From NCBI GenBank assembly GCA_017500625.1, contig JAFVYX010000085.1, positions 1 to 7,966 of the forward strand: a DNA stretch of 7,966 nt, written 5' to 3'. The notes below the pieces were generated by a model. The model searched no databases, was not told the DNA's origin, and saw only the letters and a program-made list of their open reading frames with translations. The position numbers and the translations under genes were made by a program. Below, one piece after another: positions 1 through 5,691 of the stretch. The stretch comes from Clostridia bacterium. GTDB lineage: Bacteria > Bacillota_A > Clostridia > Oscillospirales > CAG-272. Positions within the stretch are counted from its first letter, which is position 1. Each line of letters opens with the position of its first letter.

Positions 1-533
1 ACGTCGGGTGCGGCGAGGGCTACTATACCGAGGCGTTAGCCACGGTCGCCGACGAGTGCTGCGGCATCGATATTTCCAAAGACGCCCTGGGGCTGGCGCG
101 AAAGCGGCTCCCCGAGGCCACCCTGGCCGTGGCCAGTGCCTACCACCTGCCGCTGGCCGATGCCAGCATCTCGCTCCTTTCCTGCATCTTTGCCCCCCTT
201 GCCACCGAGGAATTCCACCGCGTGCTGACCAAGGGCGGCTTGCTCCTTTACGTCATTCCCGATGCCCGCCACCTCTACGAGATGAAGTGCGTGCTGTACG
301 ACACGCCCTACGAAAACGAGGTGGCGTCCTGCGAGCTTTCGGGCTTTGGGCCGATCCTGCGGGAGAGCGTGCGCTTCCCTCTCTCGCTCCCGACAAGCGA
401 AGCGGTCGCCGACCTTTTTTCCATGACGCCCTACTATTACCGCACCCCGCGCGCGGGCCGCGAGCGCCTCGCGGCGCTCCCGTCACTCGATACCCACGCC
501 GAGTTTTTGATCCTCGGCTACCGCAAGGATTAA
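1..533 (+). CDS. rlmA: 23S rRNA (guanine-N1)-methyltransferase, RlmA family, 3' part (5' end outside window)
   Basis: The first complete codon is at position 3 and the frame stays open to a TAA at 531-533, giving 176 visible residues. The fragment opens at the SAM-binding motif I of a class I methyltransferase (VGCGEGYYTEAL), followed by an acidic motif II (GIDISKDAL) and the AxAxxLPLAD stretch. Further on are the RVLTKGGLLLYVIPDARHLYEMK segment, which is split by one helix from motif IV (CIFAP), and the terminal MTPYYYR block. This order and wording matches RlmA/RrmA, which methylates N1 of G745 (Gram-negative type) or G748 (Gram-positive type) in helix 35 of 23S rRNA using SAM. The N-terminal zinc-finger that family members carry would lie upstream of the window. 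A strong hairpin terminator follows two bases after the stop, so this is the last gene of its transcript. The family call is from motif recognition; which G is methylated cannot be told from the fragment. Confidence 0.88.
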   Translation, partial: VGCGEGYYTEALATVADECCGIDISKDALGLARKRLPEATLAVASAYHLPLADASISLLSCIFAPLATEEFHRVLTKGGLLLYVIPDARHLYEMKCVLYDTPYENEVASCELSGFGPILRESVRFPLSLPTSEAVADLFSMTPYYYRTPRAGRERLAALPSLDTHAEFLILGYRKD

Positions 534-534
534 G

Positions 535-565
535 AAAAGCCCCAAGGCCGTGCCTTGGGGCTTTT
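535..565 (+). terminator. Rho-independent terminator of rlmA, probably bidirectional
   Basis: This is a perfect 14-bp stem (AAAAGCCCCAAGGC at 535-548 paired with 552-565) with a 3-nt loop CGT. The right arm ends in TTTT. It begins one base after the rlmA stop codon. Because the arms are A-rich on the left and T-rich on the right, the same hairpin would also terminate transcription coming leftward from queA across the repeat region. Confidence 0.93.
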
Positions 566-601
566 CTTTATGGAAAATTTATACGATCCTCTTGCGGATC
601 G

Positions 602-706
602 GTAGAAATTGCGTGAGACGAGGCGCAAGGGTGCAAGGACGGCGACGGTGTAGTTACCTACTCCGAGCCGACCGCGTCGCCCGACAACGCTATGGAATGT
701 TGGTTA
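602..706. repeat. Palindromic repeat, copy A (right end degenerate)
   Basis: The left block is shared with copy B. Next comes a 37-nt hairpin at 637-673: outer stem GGaCGGC/GCCGaCC, a bulged G (644), an A-A mismatch (645/666), inner stem CGGtGTAG/CTACtCCG and loop TTAC. The conserved block GCGTCGCCCGACAACG follows at 674-689. The terminal CGATTT found in the other two copies is missing, so the right end appears to have decayed or been cut where copy B begins. Confidence 0.85.
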
Positions 707-810
707 GTAGAAATTGCGTGAGACGAGGCGCAAGGGTGCGAAAAGCCCGACGGCGTAGTTACCTATGTCAAGGGATTTGCGTCGCCCGACAACGAAGTAT
801 ACGGCGATTT
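707..810. repeat. Palindromic repeat, copy B (complete, about 100 bp)
   Basis: The element core runs from AAATTG (711-716) to CGATTT (805-810), which are imperfect terminal inverted repeats. The central 37-nt hairpin at 742-778 has outer stem AAAgCCC/GGGaTTT, a bulged G (749), an A-A mismatch (750/771), an inner stem ending TAG/CTA with G-T wobbles, and loop TTAC. The layout is position-for-position that of copy A, although the outer stem sequence is almost wholly different. The block at 779-794 equals that of copy A. Confidence 0.86.
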
Positions 811-835
811 ATACAATCAACATCGCATCGCCGAA
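809..835 (-). pseudogene. Duplicated 3' tail of queA (last eight codons plus stop)
   Basis: Read on the - strand this segment encodes FGDAMLIV followed by TAA, exactly the C-terminus of the intact queA at 959-985. The two copies differ at two bases only, and both differences are synonymous (GAT/GAC for Asp, TTG/CTG for Leu). FGDAM is a conserved end of QueA proteins, so this is a queA-derived fragment rather than a chance match. It sits directly after copy B of the repeat just as the real queA end sits after copy C, showing that element plus gene tail were duplicated or acquired as a unit. It has no start codon and cannot be a gene. Confidence 0.75.
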
Positions 836-857
836 ACTGATGCTATACTGCTGATTA

Positions 858-960
858 GGAGAAATCGTTCAAGACAAGGCGCACCGAGCGAAAGAGGCGA
901 TGGCGTAGCTCCCTACGTCGAGCCTCTTGAGTCGAGGAGCAACGCAGTATGGGACGATTT
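858..960. repeat. Palindromic repeat, copy C, abutting the queA stop codon
   Basis: The core runs from AAATCGT (862-868) to ACGATTT (954-960), a perfect 7-bp terminal inverted repeat. The central hairpin at 892-928 has outer stem AAGAGGC/GCCTCTT, a bulged G (899), an A-A mismatch (900/921), inner stem including CGTAG/CTACG, and loop CTCC. The last two bases of the element (959-960) are also part of the queA stop codon, so the element edge coincides with the gene end. Confidence 0.86.
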
Positions 961-2032
961 ATACAATCAGCATCGCGTCGCCGAAGGAAAAGAAACGATA
1001 TTTCTCCTCAACGGCGGTCTTATAGGCGTGCATGATATTTTCTTTGCCTGCCAGGGCCGAGACGAGCATGATGAGGGTGCTTTCGGGCAGGTGGAAGTTG
1101 GTGATGAGGGCATCGACGGCACGGAATTTGTAGCCGGGGTAGATGAAGATTCCCGTCTCGCCGCGCATCGGGTGGACGGTGCCCTCGGCGTCGGTGACGC
1201 TTTCCAGCACGCGGCAGGCGGTGGTGCCCACGGCGATGACGCGGCCGCCCGCCTTACGGCGGCGATTGATCTCGGCGGCGGTGGCCTCATCAATGAAAAA
1301 TTCCTCGGTGTGCATCAGGTGGTCGGTGATCGCCTCGGCCTTGACGGGGCGGAAGGTCCCGAGTCCCACGTGGAGCGTGACCTCAGCGTAGCCCGTGCCG
1401 CGCGCGCGGAGGGCATCGAGAAGCTCGGGCGTGAAGTGGAGCCCCGCCGTAGGGGCGGCGGCGCTGCCCTCGTGCCGCGCATAGACGGTCTGGTAGCGGC
1501 TCTTATCCTCGAGCTTTTTGGTGATGTAGGGCGGCAGTGGCATCTGGCCGACGGCATCGAGGACCTCATAGATGCTTTTATAGGTGTCGGGATAGGAAAA
1601 CTCAACGAGACGGTTGCCGTCCTCCAGGACCTCGGTGATCCTTGCCCTGAGAATGCCGCCGAAGCTGAGCTCGGCGCCCTCCCTTGCGCGCTTCCCCGGG
1701 CGAACGAGAGTTTCCCAGCGCCCCCCCTCCCGCATACGGAGTAGGAGCAGCTCCACGGGAGCGCCGCTCTTCCCCTCACCGAGCAGGCGAGCGGGGATCA
1801 CGCGCGAGGAATTGACGACCAGGACGTCCTCGGGGCGGATATAGTCGAGGATATCGTAAAAATGGCGGTGAGAAAGAGCACCCGTTTGGCGGTCCAGCAC
1901 CAAAAGGCGCGAGGCATCACGCCGCTCGGAGGGGGTTTGCGCGATCAGCTCCTCGGGCAGGTCGTAATAAAAATCGTGCGTTGTAAGGTCGGTCGCGACC
2001 CTTTCGTTAACAATGACGGCTTCCTGTTTCAC
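959..2032 (-). CDS. queA: S-adenosylmethionine:tRNA ribosyltransferase-isomerase (QueA)
   Basis: QueA moves the ribosyl part of SAM onto preQ1 already inserted at position 34 of GUN tRNAs, giving epoxyqueuosine; it is the penultimate step of queuosine synthesis and is cytosolic. Family motifs run along the whole protein: [11 protein letters not shown] near the N-terminus, [73 protein letters not shown] and the terminal [11 protein letters not shown] choose the GTG at 2030-2032 (357 residues). AAAGAGG lies 8 nt upstream of it, and the mapped promoter would start RNA near 2058. The ATG at 2048-2050, six codons upstream, would have almost no leader and no ribosome binding site. Even so, the N-terminus is about 15 residues longer than usual. 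It is not next to tgt or ruv genes as often seen; it is monocistronic, divergent from dapA, and ends against a repeat element. Confidence 0.96.
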   Translation of the reverse strand: MKQEAVIVNERVATDLTTHDFYYDLPEELIAQTPSERRDASRLLVLDRQTGALSHRHFYDILDYIRPEDVLVVNSSRVIPARLLGEGKSGAPVELLLLRMREGGRWETLVRPGKRAREGAELSFGGILRARITEVLEDGNRLVEFSYPDTYKSIYEVLDAVGQMPLPPYITKKLEDKSRYQTVYARHEGSAAAPTAGLHFTPELLDALRARGTGYAEVTLHVGLGTFRPVKAEAITDHLMHTEEFFIDEATAAEINRRRKAGGRVIAVGTTACRVLESVTDAEGTVHPMRGETGIFIYPGYKFRAVDALITNFHLPESTLIMLVSALAGKENIMHAYKTAVEEKYRFFSFGDAMLIV

Positions 2033-2040
2033 GGCGGTAT

Positions 2041-2047
2041 CCTCTTT
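2041..2047 (-). promoter_or_regulatory. Ribosome binding site deciding the queA GTG start
   Basis: On the - strand AAAGAGG is followed by 8 nt and then GTG at 2032-2030. The site lies inside what would be the coding sequence if the upstream ATG (2050) were used, so it argues for the shorter protein. Confidence 0.68.
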
Positions 2048-2064
2048 CATATACTGACATTAGC

Positions 2065-2093
2065 ATTATAGTATATTTCTTCGGGGATTGCAA
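2065..2093 (-). promoter_or_regulatory. Sigma-A promoter of queA
   Basis: On the - strand there is a -35 box TTGCAA (2093-2088), a 17-nt spacer and a perfect -10 TATAAT (2070-2065). The expected start of transcription is near 2058, which leaves a leader of about 26 nt before the GTG start. The -35 box sits at the centre of an imperfect palindrome GGGGATTGCAAGCCCC (2083-2098), which could be an operator; that last point is speculative. Confidence 0.85.
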
Positions 2094-2121
2094 GCCCCAA
2101 AACTGACGATACGAGGTTTCT

Positions 2122-3015
2122 ATGAGCATAAAAAACAGAAAAAAGCCGCCCTTCCGCGGCGTGGGCACGGCGCTCATCACGCCGTTTTGCGACGGCGAGA
2201 TCGACCTTACCGCGTTCCGCCGCCTTGTCGAGCGACAGATCACTCTGGGGGCCGATGCCCTGGTTGTGTGCGGTACGACGGGCGAGGCCGTTACCCTCGG
2301 GAATCGCGAAAAGGCCGCTCTTCTGGCAACGGCCTGCGAGGCGGCGAACGGGTGCATTCCCGTGGTGGCGGGCACGGGCTCAGCCGATACGAGAGTGGCG
2401 GTGGCCACCGCCAAATACGCCGAGGACCACGGGGCCGATGCCCTCCTTGTGGTGACCCCCTATTACAACAAGGGCACGCGAGAGGGTGTCATCAAGCATT
2501 ACCTGACGATCGCCGATGCGGTCGATCTTCCGATCATTCTTTACAACGTGCCGAGCCGCACGGGGGTGGACCTTACGCTCCCCACGATCGCGCGACTCTG
2601 TGAGCACGAGAACATCGTGGCGGTCAAGGAGGCCAGCGGTGATATCGACCGCGCGGCCGACGTTTACGCAACGATCGGCGAAAAATGCGCCGTGTACGGC
2701 GGCAACGACGGCGAATTTCTCCCCACCCTGTCGGTCGGAGGGATCGGCATCATCTCGGTCCTCTCCAACCTTTTGCCGCGTGAGATGAGCGACCTTTATC
2801 AGCTCTACCGCGAGGGAAAGTGCGCCGAGGCCACCGCCCTTCACGCGCGGCTTTTGCCCCTCACCCGACTTCTCTTTGCCGACACCAATCCCGCCCCCGT
2901 CAAGGCGGCTATGGCCTCTCTGGGGCTTTGCCGCGACGAGGTGCGCCTGCCGCTGACCGTCCCCGAGCCCGCTCTTTACGAGCGCCTCCGTGCCGAGATC
3001 GCGAAGTGGAAATAA
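2122..3015 (+). CDS. dapA: 4-hydroxy-tetrahydrodipicolinate synthase (DapA)
   Basis: DapA condenses pyruvate with L-aspartate-4-semialdehyde, the first committed step of diaminopimelate and lysine synthesis. The 297 residues cover the full (beta/alpha)8 barrel, the usual length. Visible active-site elements are GTTGE (51-55; Thr52 and Thr53 of the proton relay), PYYNKG (113-118), YNVPSRTG (141-148; catalytic Tyr141 and substrate-binding Arg146), and VKEASGD with the Schiff-base Lys169. GGNDG (193-197) is the conserved late-barrel loop. The ATG is preceded by GAGG with a 5-nt spacer. The gene is not beside dapB or other lysine genes. Only about 90 bp separate it from queA, too little for a lysine riboswitch, and none is apparent. 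Its promoter must overlap that of queA: -10-like TATACT (2050-2055) or TATAGT (2067-2072) are possible, but no good -35 is seen. The stop codon runs straight into the terminator. Confidence 0.97.
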   Translation: MSIKNRKKPPFRGVGTALITPFCDGEIDLTAFRRLVERQITLGADALVVCGTTGEAVTLGNREKAALLATACEAANGCIPVVAGTGSADTRVAVATAKYAEDHGADALLVVTPYYNKGTREGVIKHYLTIADAVDLPIILYNVPSRTGVDLTLPTIARLCEHENIVAVKEASGDIDRAADVYATIGEKCAVYGGNDGEFLPTLSVGGIGIISVLSNLLPREMSDLYQLYREGKCAEATALHARLLPLTRLLFADTNPAPVKAAMASLGLCRDEVRLPLTVPEPALYERLRAEIAKWK

Positions 3016-3049
3016 AAAAGGAGCAAGCGCTTGGCGCTTGCTCCTTTTT
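3015..3049 (+). terminator. Symmetric bidirectional terminator shared by dapA and the egsA operon
   Basis: GGAGCAAGCGC (3020-3030) pairs with GCGCTTGCTCC (3034-3044) around a 3-nt loop TTG. It is extended by A5 (3015-3019) against T5 (3045-3049), making a 16-bp stem. Both strands therefore read stem plus U-tract. The first A is the last base of the dapA stop codon. The convergent egsA ends 46 nt to the right, so the hairpin can end both transcripts. Confidence 0.95.
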
Positions 3050-3095
3050 GTAAGCATTACTTTACTTTTCAGAAACAACCAGGGGCTGTCGGGAA

Positions 3096-4349
3096 TCAAG
3101 AGATCCCGAGCTCATAGGCAAGCCAGAGCACGGTGTAGCGGTCCTTGAGGTCCTTGGCGTAGGCCACGGCATCACGGAGGGTGTCCTCACCGTAGAGCGA
3201 ATAAAACTCCTCCATCGAAATGCCCGCTTCACGAAGCAGGGCAAGGATCCTTTCGGACGAGGGGACCTCGGACAGGAGGGCGCGGATCTCGGACTCCCTT
3301 TCCAAGTAGAGGGGAACGCGGTCCGAGCGGTAGCTGCCCGCCTTGTCCTGGAGGGCCAGGCACCCCTCGGCAACGCTGCCGTAGATGCGGGTGATGGCGT
3401 CACGGCGCTCCTCCGCTGTGGGGAGGGGACGGCGCTCCCAGGTGGCGGCGAGCAAGCGCTCGCGCAGGGCTGTAGTGACGACGGTGGAGCAGGCGACGTC
3501 AATGCCGTGGGGGAGATAGTCGCGCCCCTTGACGATGCCCGTGATCTCAAAGAAGTGGGAGAGATGATGCTCGCTCCCCGAGGCGGGGCGCGAGGAGCCG
3601 ACGTAGCTCATCAGGAACCCGACGTCGATGAGGGCCTCGGCCAGAAGGCCGACGGCCTCACGGCTGCGGGAGGCAATGGCGGGCGAGGCGGCCACCGTCC
3701 GTTCGACGATCGCGAGCGTTTCGTCGTGGAGAACGGGGCAGAAATACTCGCCCGTCACGAGATTCGCAAGGCGCCAGTCGGAGAGGGCGGAATACTTACC
3801 GACGATGTCACCGTAGCCCGCGCGGATCATCTCGGCGGGGGCGGCGGCGAGGACGGCCGTATCGGCCACAAGAGCGTACGGAAGCCCCGAGGGCACCGTG
3901 ACCTTCATTCCTCCAAGGATCATAGCGGCGCCGTCCGAGGCGTAGCCGTCCATCGAGGGGGCGGTGGCGATCACGATATAGGGAAGCCCCGCGCGGTGCG
4001 AGACGTACTTGCAAAGGTCCTGAATGACACCCGAGCCGACACCGACGATCATATCGATGCCGTCAAGGCGCCCCTCGACCGCGGCAACCGCGGCCTCGTC
4101 GGGAACGAGGAGGACTTCACCAGGGAACACCACGCTTTTTCTGACCTTGTCGCCGAGAAGCAGGACGGCCTCGGCCCCCGCGGCCTCAAAGGTGTTTTCG
4201 TCGGCCACGATAAGCAGGCGGTCGTAGCCCTCGGTCACCTCAGGAAGACGCAGAAGCGCGCCCTCGCCCACGTGGACGTAACGAATGGGGCAGGTGTGCG
4301 CCCGTCCGCAGACGGGGCATTTCTCGGTAGCCAGTGAAAGAACAGACAT
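3096..4349 (-). CDS. egsA: sn-glycerol-1-phosphate dehydrogenase (AraM/EgsA family)
   Basis: This is a member of the iron-containing alcohol dehydrogenase superfamily, of the branch that reduces dihydroxyacetone phosphate to sn-glycerol-1-phosphate with NAD(P)H. The 417 residues show the glycine-rich nucleotide loop GVGSGVIQD (103-111), the branch signature TAPSMDGYAS (129-138), and likely metal ligands in GYGDIVGKYSALSDW (Asp181), SEHHLSHFFE (His262 region) and PHGIDVA (His281). Family knowledge: in archaea the product is the lipid backbone; in Bacillus the homologue AraM supplies G1P for heptaprenylglyceryl phosphate. Start: ATG at 4349 with AAAGGAG 7 nt upstream. An open frame extending further to 4508 overlaps tyrS and has no family-like sequence. 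The N-terminus carries C11-x2-C14-x3-H18-x-C20, a possible metal-binding cluster. It is the last gene of the operon, 67 nt after tyrS. The natural substrate is inferred from family membership. Confidence 0.87.
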   Translation of the reverse strand: MSVLSLATEKCPVCGRAHTCPIRYVHVGEGALLRLPEVTEGYDRLLIVADENTFEAAGAEAVLLLGDKVRKSVVFPGEVLLVPDEAAVAAVEGRLDGIDMIVGVGSGVIQDLCKYVSHRAGLPYIVIATAPSMDGYASDGAAMILGGMKVTVPSGLPYALVADTAVLAAAPAEMIRAGYGDIVGKYSALSDWRLANLVTGEYFCPVLHDETLAIVERTVAASPAIASRSREAVGLLAEALIDVGFLMSYVGSSRPASGSEHHLSHFFEITGIVKGRDYLPHGIDVACSTVVTTALRERLLAATWERRPLPTAEERRDAITRIYGSVAEGCLALQDKAGSYRSDRVPLYLERESEIRALLSEVPSSERILALLREAGISMEEFYSLYGEDTLRDAVAYAKDLKDRYTVLWLAYELGIS

Positions 4350-4356
4350 AGCGGCT

Positions 4357-4363
4357 CTCCTTT
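4357..4363 (-). promoter_or_regulatory. Ribosome binding site fixing the egsA start
   Basis: On the - strand AAAGGAG with a 7-nt spacer precedes ATG at 4349-4347. This is the only strong site nearby and it rules out the 53-residue upstream extension. Confidence 0.88.
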
Positions 4364-4375
4364 GTTGTGATATAA

Positions 4376-4401
4376 GGAAACACCCCACGGGGGGTGCTTC
4401 C
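4376..4401 (-). terminator. Hairpin between tyrS and egsA (weak terminator or processing site)
   Basis: On the - strand GGAAGCACCCC (4401-4391) pairs with GGGGTGTTTCC (4386-4376), 11 positions including one G-U, with a 4-nt loop. What follows is TTATAT rather than a run of U. The stem is strong but the tail is poor, so partial termination, mRNA processing or stabilisation of the upstream message are all possible. It lies just before the egsA ribosome binding site, with no clear new promoter behind it. Confidence 0.5.
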
Positions 4402-4416
4402 GAGGCGGGGTATGGG

Positions 4417-5637
4417 TTACGCGAGGACGACCTTCTTGTAGGACTTCTTGCCCTTACGGAGCAGAACGCCCGCGGCAAGGTCCTCGGCGCTGACGGTGGC
4501 CTTGACATCGGTCACCTTATCGCCGCCCACGGTCACGCCGCCCTGCTCGATGGCACGGCGTCCCTCAGAGCGCGTGGCCACAAGGCCGGCGGCACAAAGG
4601 AGGGTGATCACGTCACAGCCGCCGTCGGAAAGGACGTCGGCGCTGACGGTGACGGTCGGGATCTCGCCCTCGCTACCACCGCCGAAGAGGGCGCGGGAGG
4701 AGGCACGGGCGGCCTCGGCCTCGGCCTCGCCGTGGACGAGCTTTGTCAGCTCATAGGCGAGAATGTCCTTGGCCTCGTTCAGGCGGCTGCCCTCCCAGGC
4801 GTCCATCTTGTCGATCTCCTCGAGGGGCAGGAAGGTGAGCATACGAATGCACTTGAGGACGTCGGCATCGCCAACGTTACGCCAATACTGATAGAACTCG
4901 AAGGGCGAGGTCTTGTTGGGATCGAGCCACACGGCGCCCGAGGCGGTCTTGCCCATCTTCTTGCCCTCGGAATTGAGGAGCAGGGTGATGGTCATGGCGT
5001 AGGCGTCCTTGCCGAGCTTGCGGCGAATGAGCTCGGTGCCGCCCAGCATATTCGACCACTGGTCGTCACCGCCAAACTGCATATTGCAGCCGTATGTCTC
5101 GAAGAGATGGTAGAAGTCGTAGCTCTGCATGATCATGTAGTTGAACTCAAGGAAGGAAAGCCCCTTCTCCATGCGCTGACGGTAGCACTCGGCCGAAAGC
5201 ATACGGTTGACCGAGAAGCAGGCGCCAACGTCACGCAGAAGCTCAATGTAGTTGAGGCCGAGGAGCCAATCGGCGTTGTTGACCATCATGGCCTTGTCCT
5301 CACCGAACTCGATGAAGCGACTCATCTGGCGCTTGAAGCACTCGCAGTTGTGGCGAATGGTCTCGGGCGTCATCATCGAGCGCATATCGGTACGGCCCGA
5401 GGGGTCGCCGACGTAGGCCGTGCCGCCGCCGATCAGGACGATCGGACGGTTGCCCGCCATCTGCAGGCGCTTCATCAGGCACAGCGCCATAAAATGGCCG
5501 ACGTGCAGGCTGTCCGCCGTGGGATCGAAGCCGATGTAGAACACGGCACGGCCCTCGTCCACCATTTCGCGGATCTCTTTTTCATCGGTGACCTGCGCGA
5601 TCAGGCCGCGCGCCACCAGCTCGTCATAAATCTTCAT
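4417..5637 (-). CDS. tyrS: Tyrosyl-tRNA synthetase (TyrS)
   Basis: This class I synthetase attaches tyrosine to tRNA-Tyr. The 406 residues have the standard layout. A Rossmann catalytic domain carries the HIGH motif as HVGH (45-48) after YIGFDPTADSL, GGGTAYVGDPSGR (70-82), the tyrosine/ATP pocket QFGGDDQWSN (187-196) and the KMSKS loop as KKMGKT (226-231). A linker follows, then a C-terminal S4-like RNA-binding domain from about residue 340 (GRRAIEQGGVTVGGDKV). The KMGKT and AVWLDP wording resembles the TyrS type found in E. coli. The ATG at 5637 has AAAAGGA 6 nt upstream. Only 54 nt separate it from nif3, so there is no room for the T-box leader that often controls tyrS in Firmicutes, and none is seen. 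It is most likely co-transcribed from the promoter upstream of the DUF1858 gene. Confidence 0.98.
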   Translation of the reverse strand: MKIYDELVARGLIAQVTDEKEIREMVDEGRAVFYIGFDPTADSLHVGHFMALCLMKRLQMAGNRPIVLIGGGTAYVGDPSGRTDMRSMMTPETIRHNCECFKRQMSRFIEFGEDKAMMVNNADWLLGLNYIELLRDVGACFSVNRMLSAECYRQRMEKGLSFLEFNYMIMQSYDFYHLFETYGCNMQFGGDDQWSNMLGGTELIRRKLGKDAYAMTITLLLNSEGKKMGKTASGAVWLDPNKTSPFEFYQYWRNVGDADVLKCIRMLTFLPLEEIDKMDAWEGSRLNEAKDILAYELTKLVHGEAEAEAARASSRALFGGGSEGEIPTVTVSADVLSDGGCDVITLLCAAGLVATRSEGRRAIEQGGVTVGGDKVTDVKATVSAEDLAAGVLLRKGKKSYKKVVLA

Positions 5638-5691
5638 ATCGTATCCTTTTCCCGACGGCCGACGGCCGCCGTATGTATTTCTTTGTAAGGT

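Larger units (their letters stand above)
571..958. repeat. Gene-free cluster of palindromic repeats between rlmA and queA
   Basis: I find no credible gene in this stretch of about 390 bases. Apparent open frames have repeat-encoded, Arg-rich translations and no ribosome binding site. It holds a small inverted repeat CGATCC/GGATCG (584-601), three tandem copies of an element of about 100 bp (listed separately), and a duplicated queA tail. The element left ends begin GTAGAAATTG, GTAGAAATTG and GGAGAAATCG at 602, 707 and 858. The first two copies are identical over their first 33 bases and again over 16 bases (674-689 and 779-794), with period 105. It resembles REP/MITE-type intergenic repeats. 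Whether the family occurs elsewhere in the genome cannot be seen from here. Confidence 0.88.

Noticed and set aside
550..840. Open frame of 96 codons across the repeat region
   Set aside because: It starts inside the rlmA terminator, has no ribosome binding site, and its Arg-rich translation repeats because the DNA repeats.
602..960. CRISPR array
   Set aside because: The repeats are about 100 bp with internal hairpins, the intervals are irregular, and there are no short constant repeats with unique spacers and no cas genes.
2033..2121. Lysine riboswitch upstream of dapA
   Set aside because: The gap is far shorter than that riboswitch and shows none of its conserved blocks.
3507..4337. Open frame (276 codons) on the + strand opposite egsA
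   Set aside because: This is antisense to a well-supported enzyme, of low-complexity Gly/Arg/Asp-rich composition, with no start signal.
4350..4508. 53-residue N-terminal extension of the G1P dehydrogenase
   Set aside because: It overlaps the 3' end of tyrS, is Ser/Arg/Pro-rich without family similarity, and a strong ribosome binding site serves the internal ATG at 4349.
5651..5670. GACGGCC direct repeat and possible hairpin between nif3 and tyrS
   Set aside because: The potential stem leaves almost no loop and is not followed by a U-run, so there is no support for a terminator or leader structure.
4285..5688. Long open frame (467 codons) on the + strand opposite tyrS
   Set aside because: It is a GC-driven shadow of tyrS. 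It has no ribosome binding site and no recognisable domain, while the opposite strand encodes a complete TyrRS.
5638..5691. T-box leader for tyrS
   Set aside because: Only 54 nt separate nif3 and tyrS, and no T-box sequence or antiterminator fold is present.
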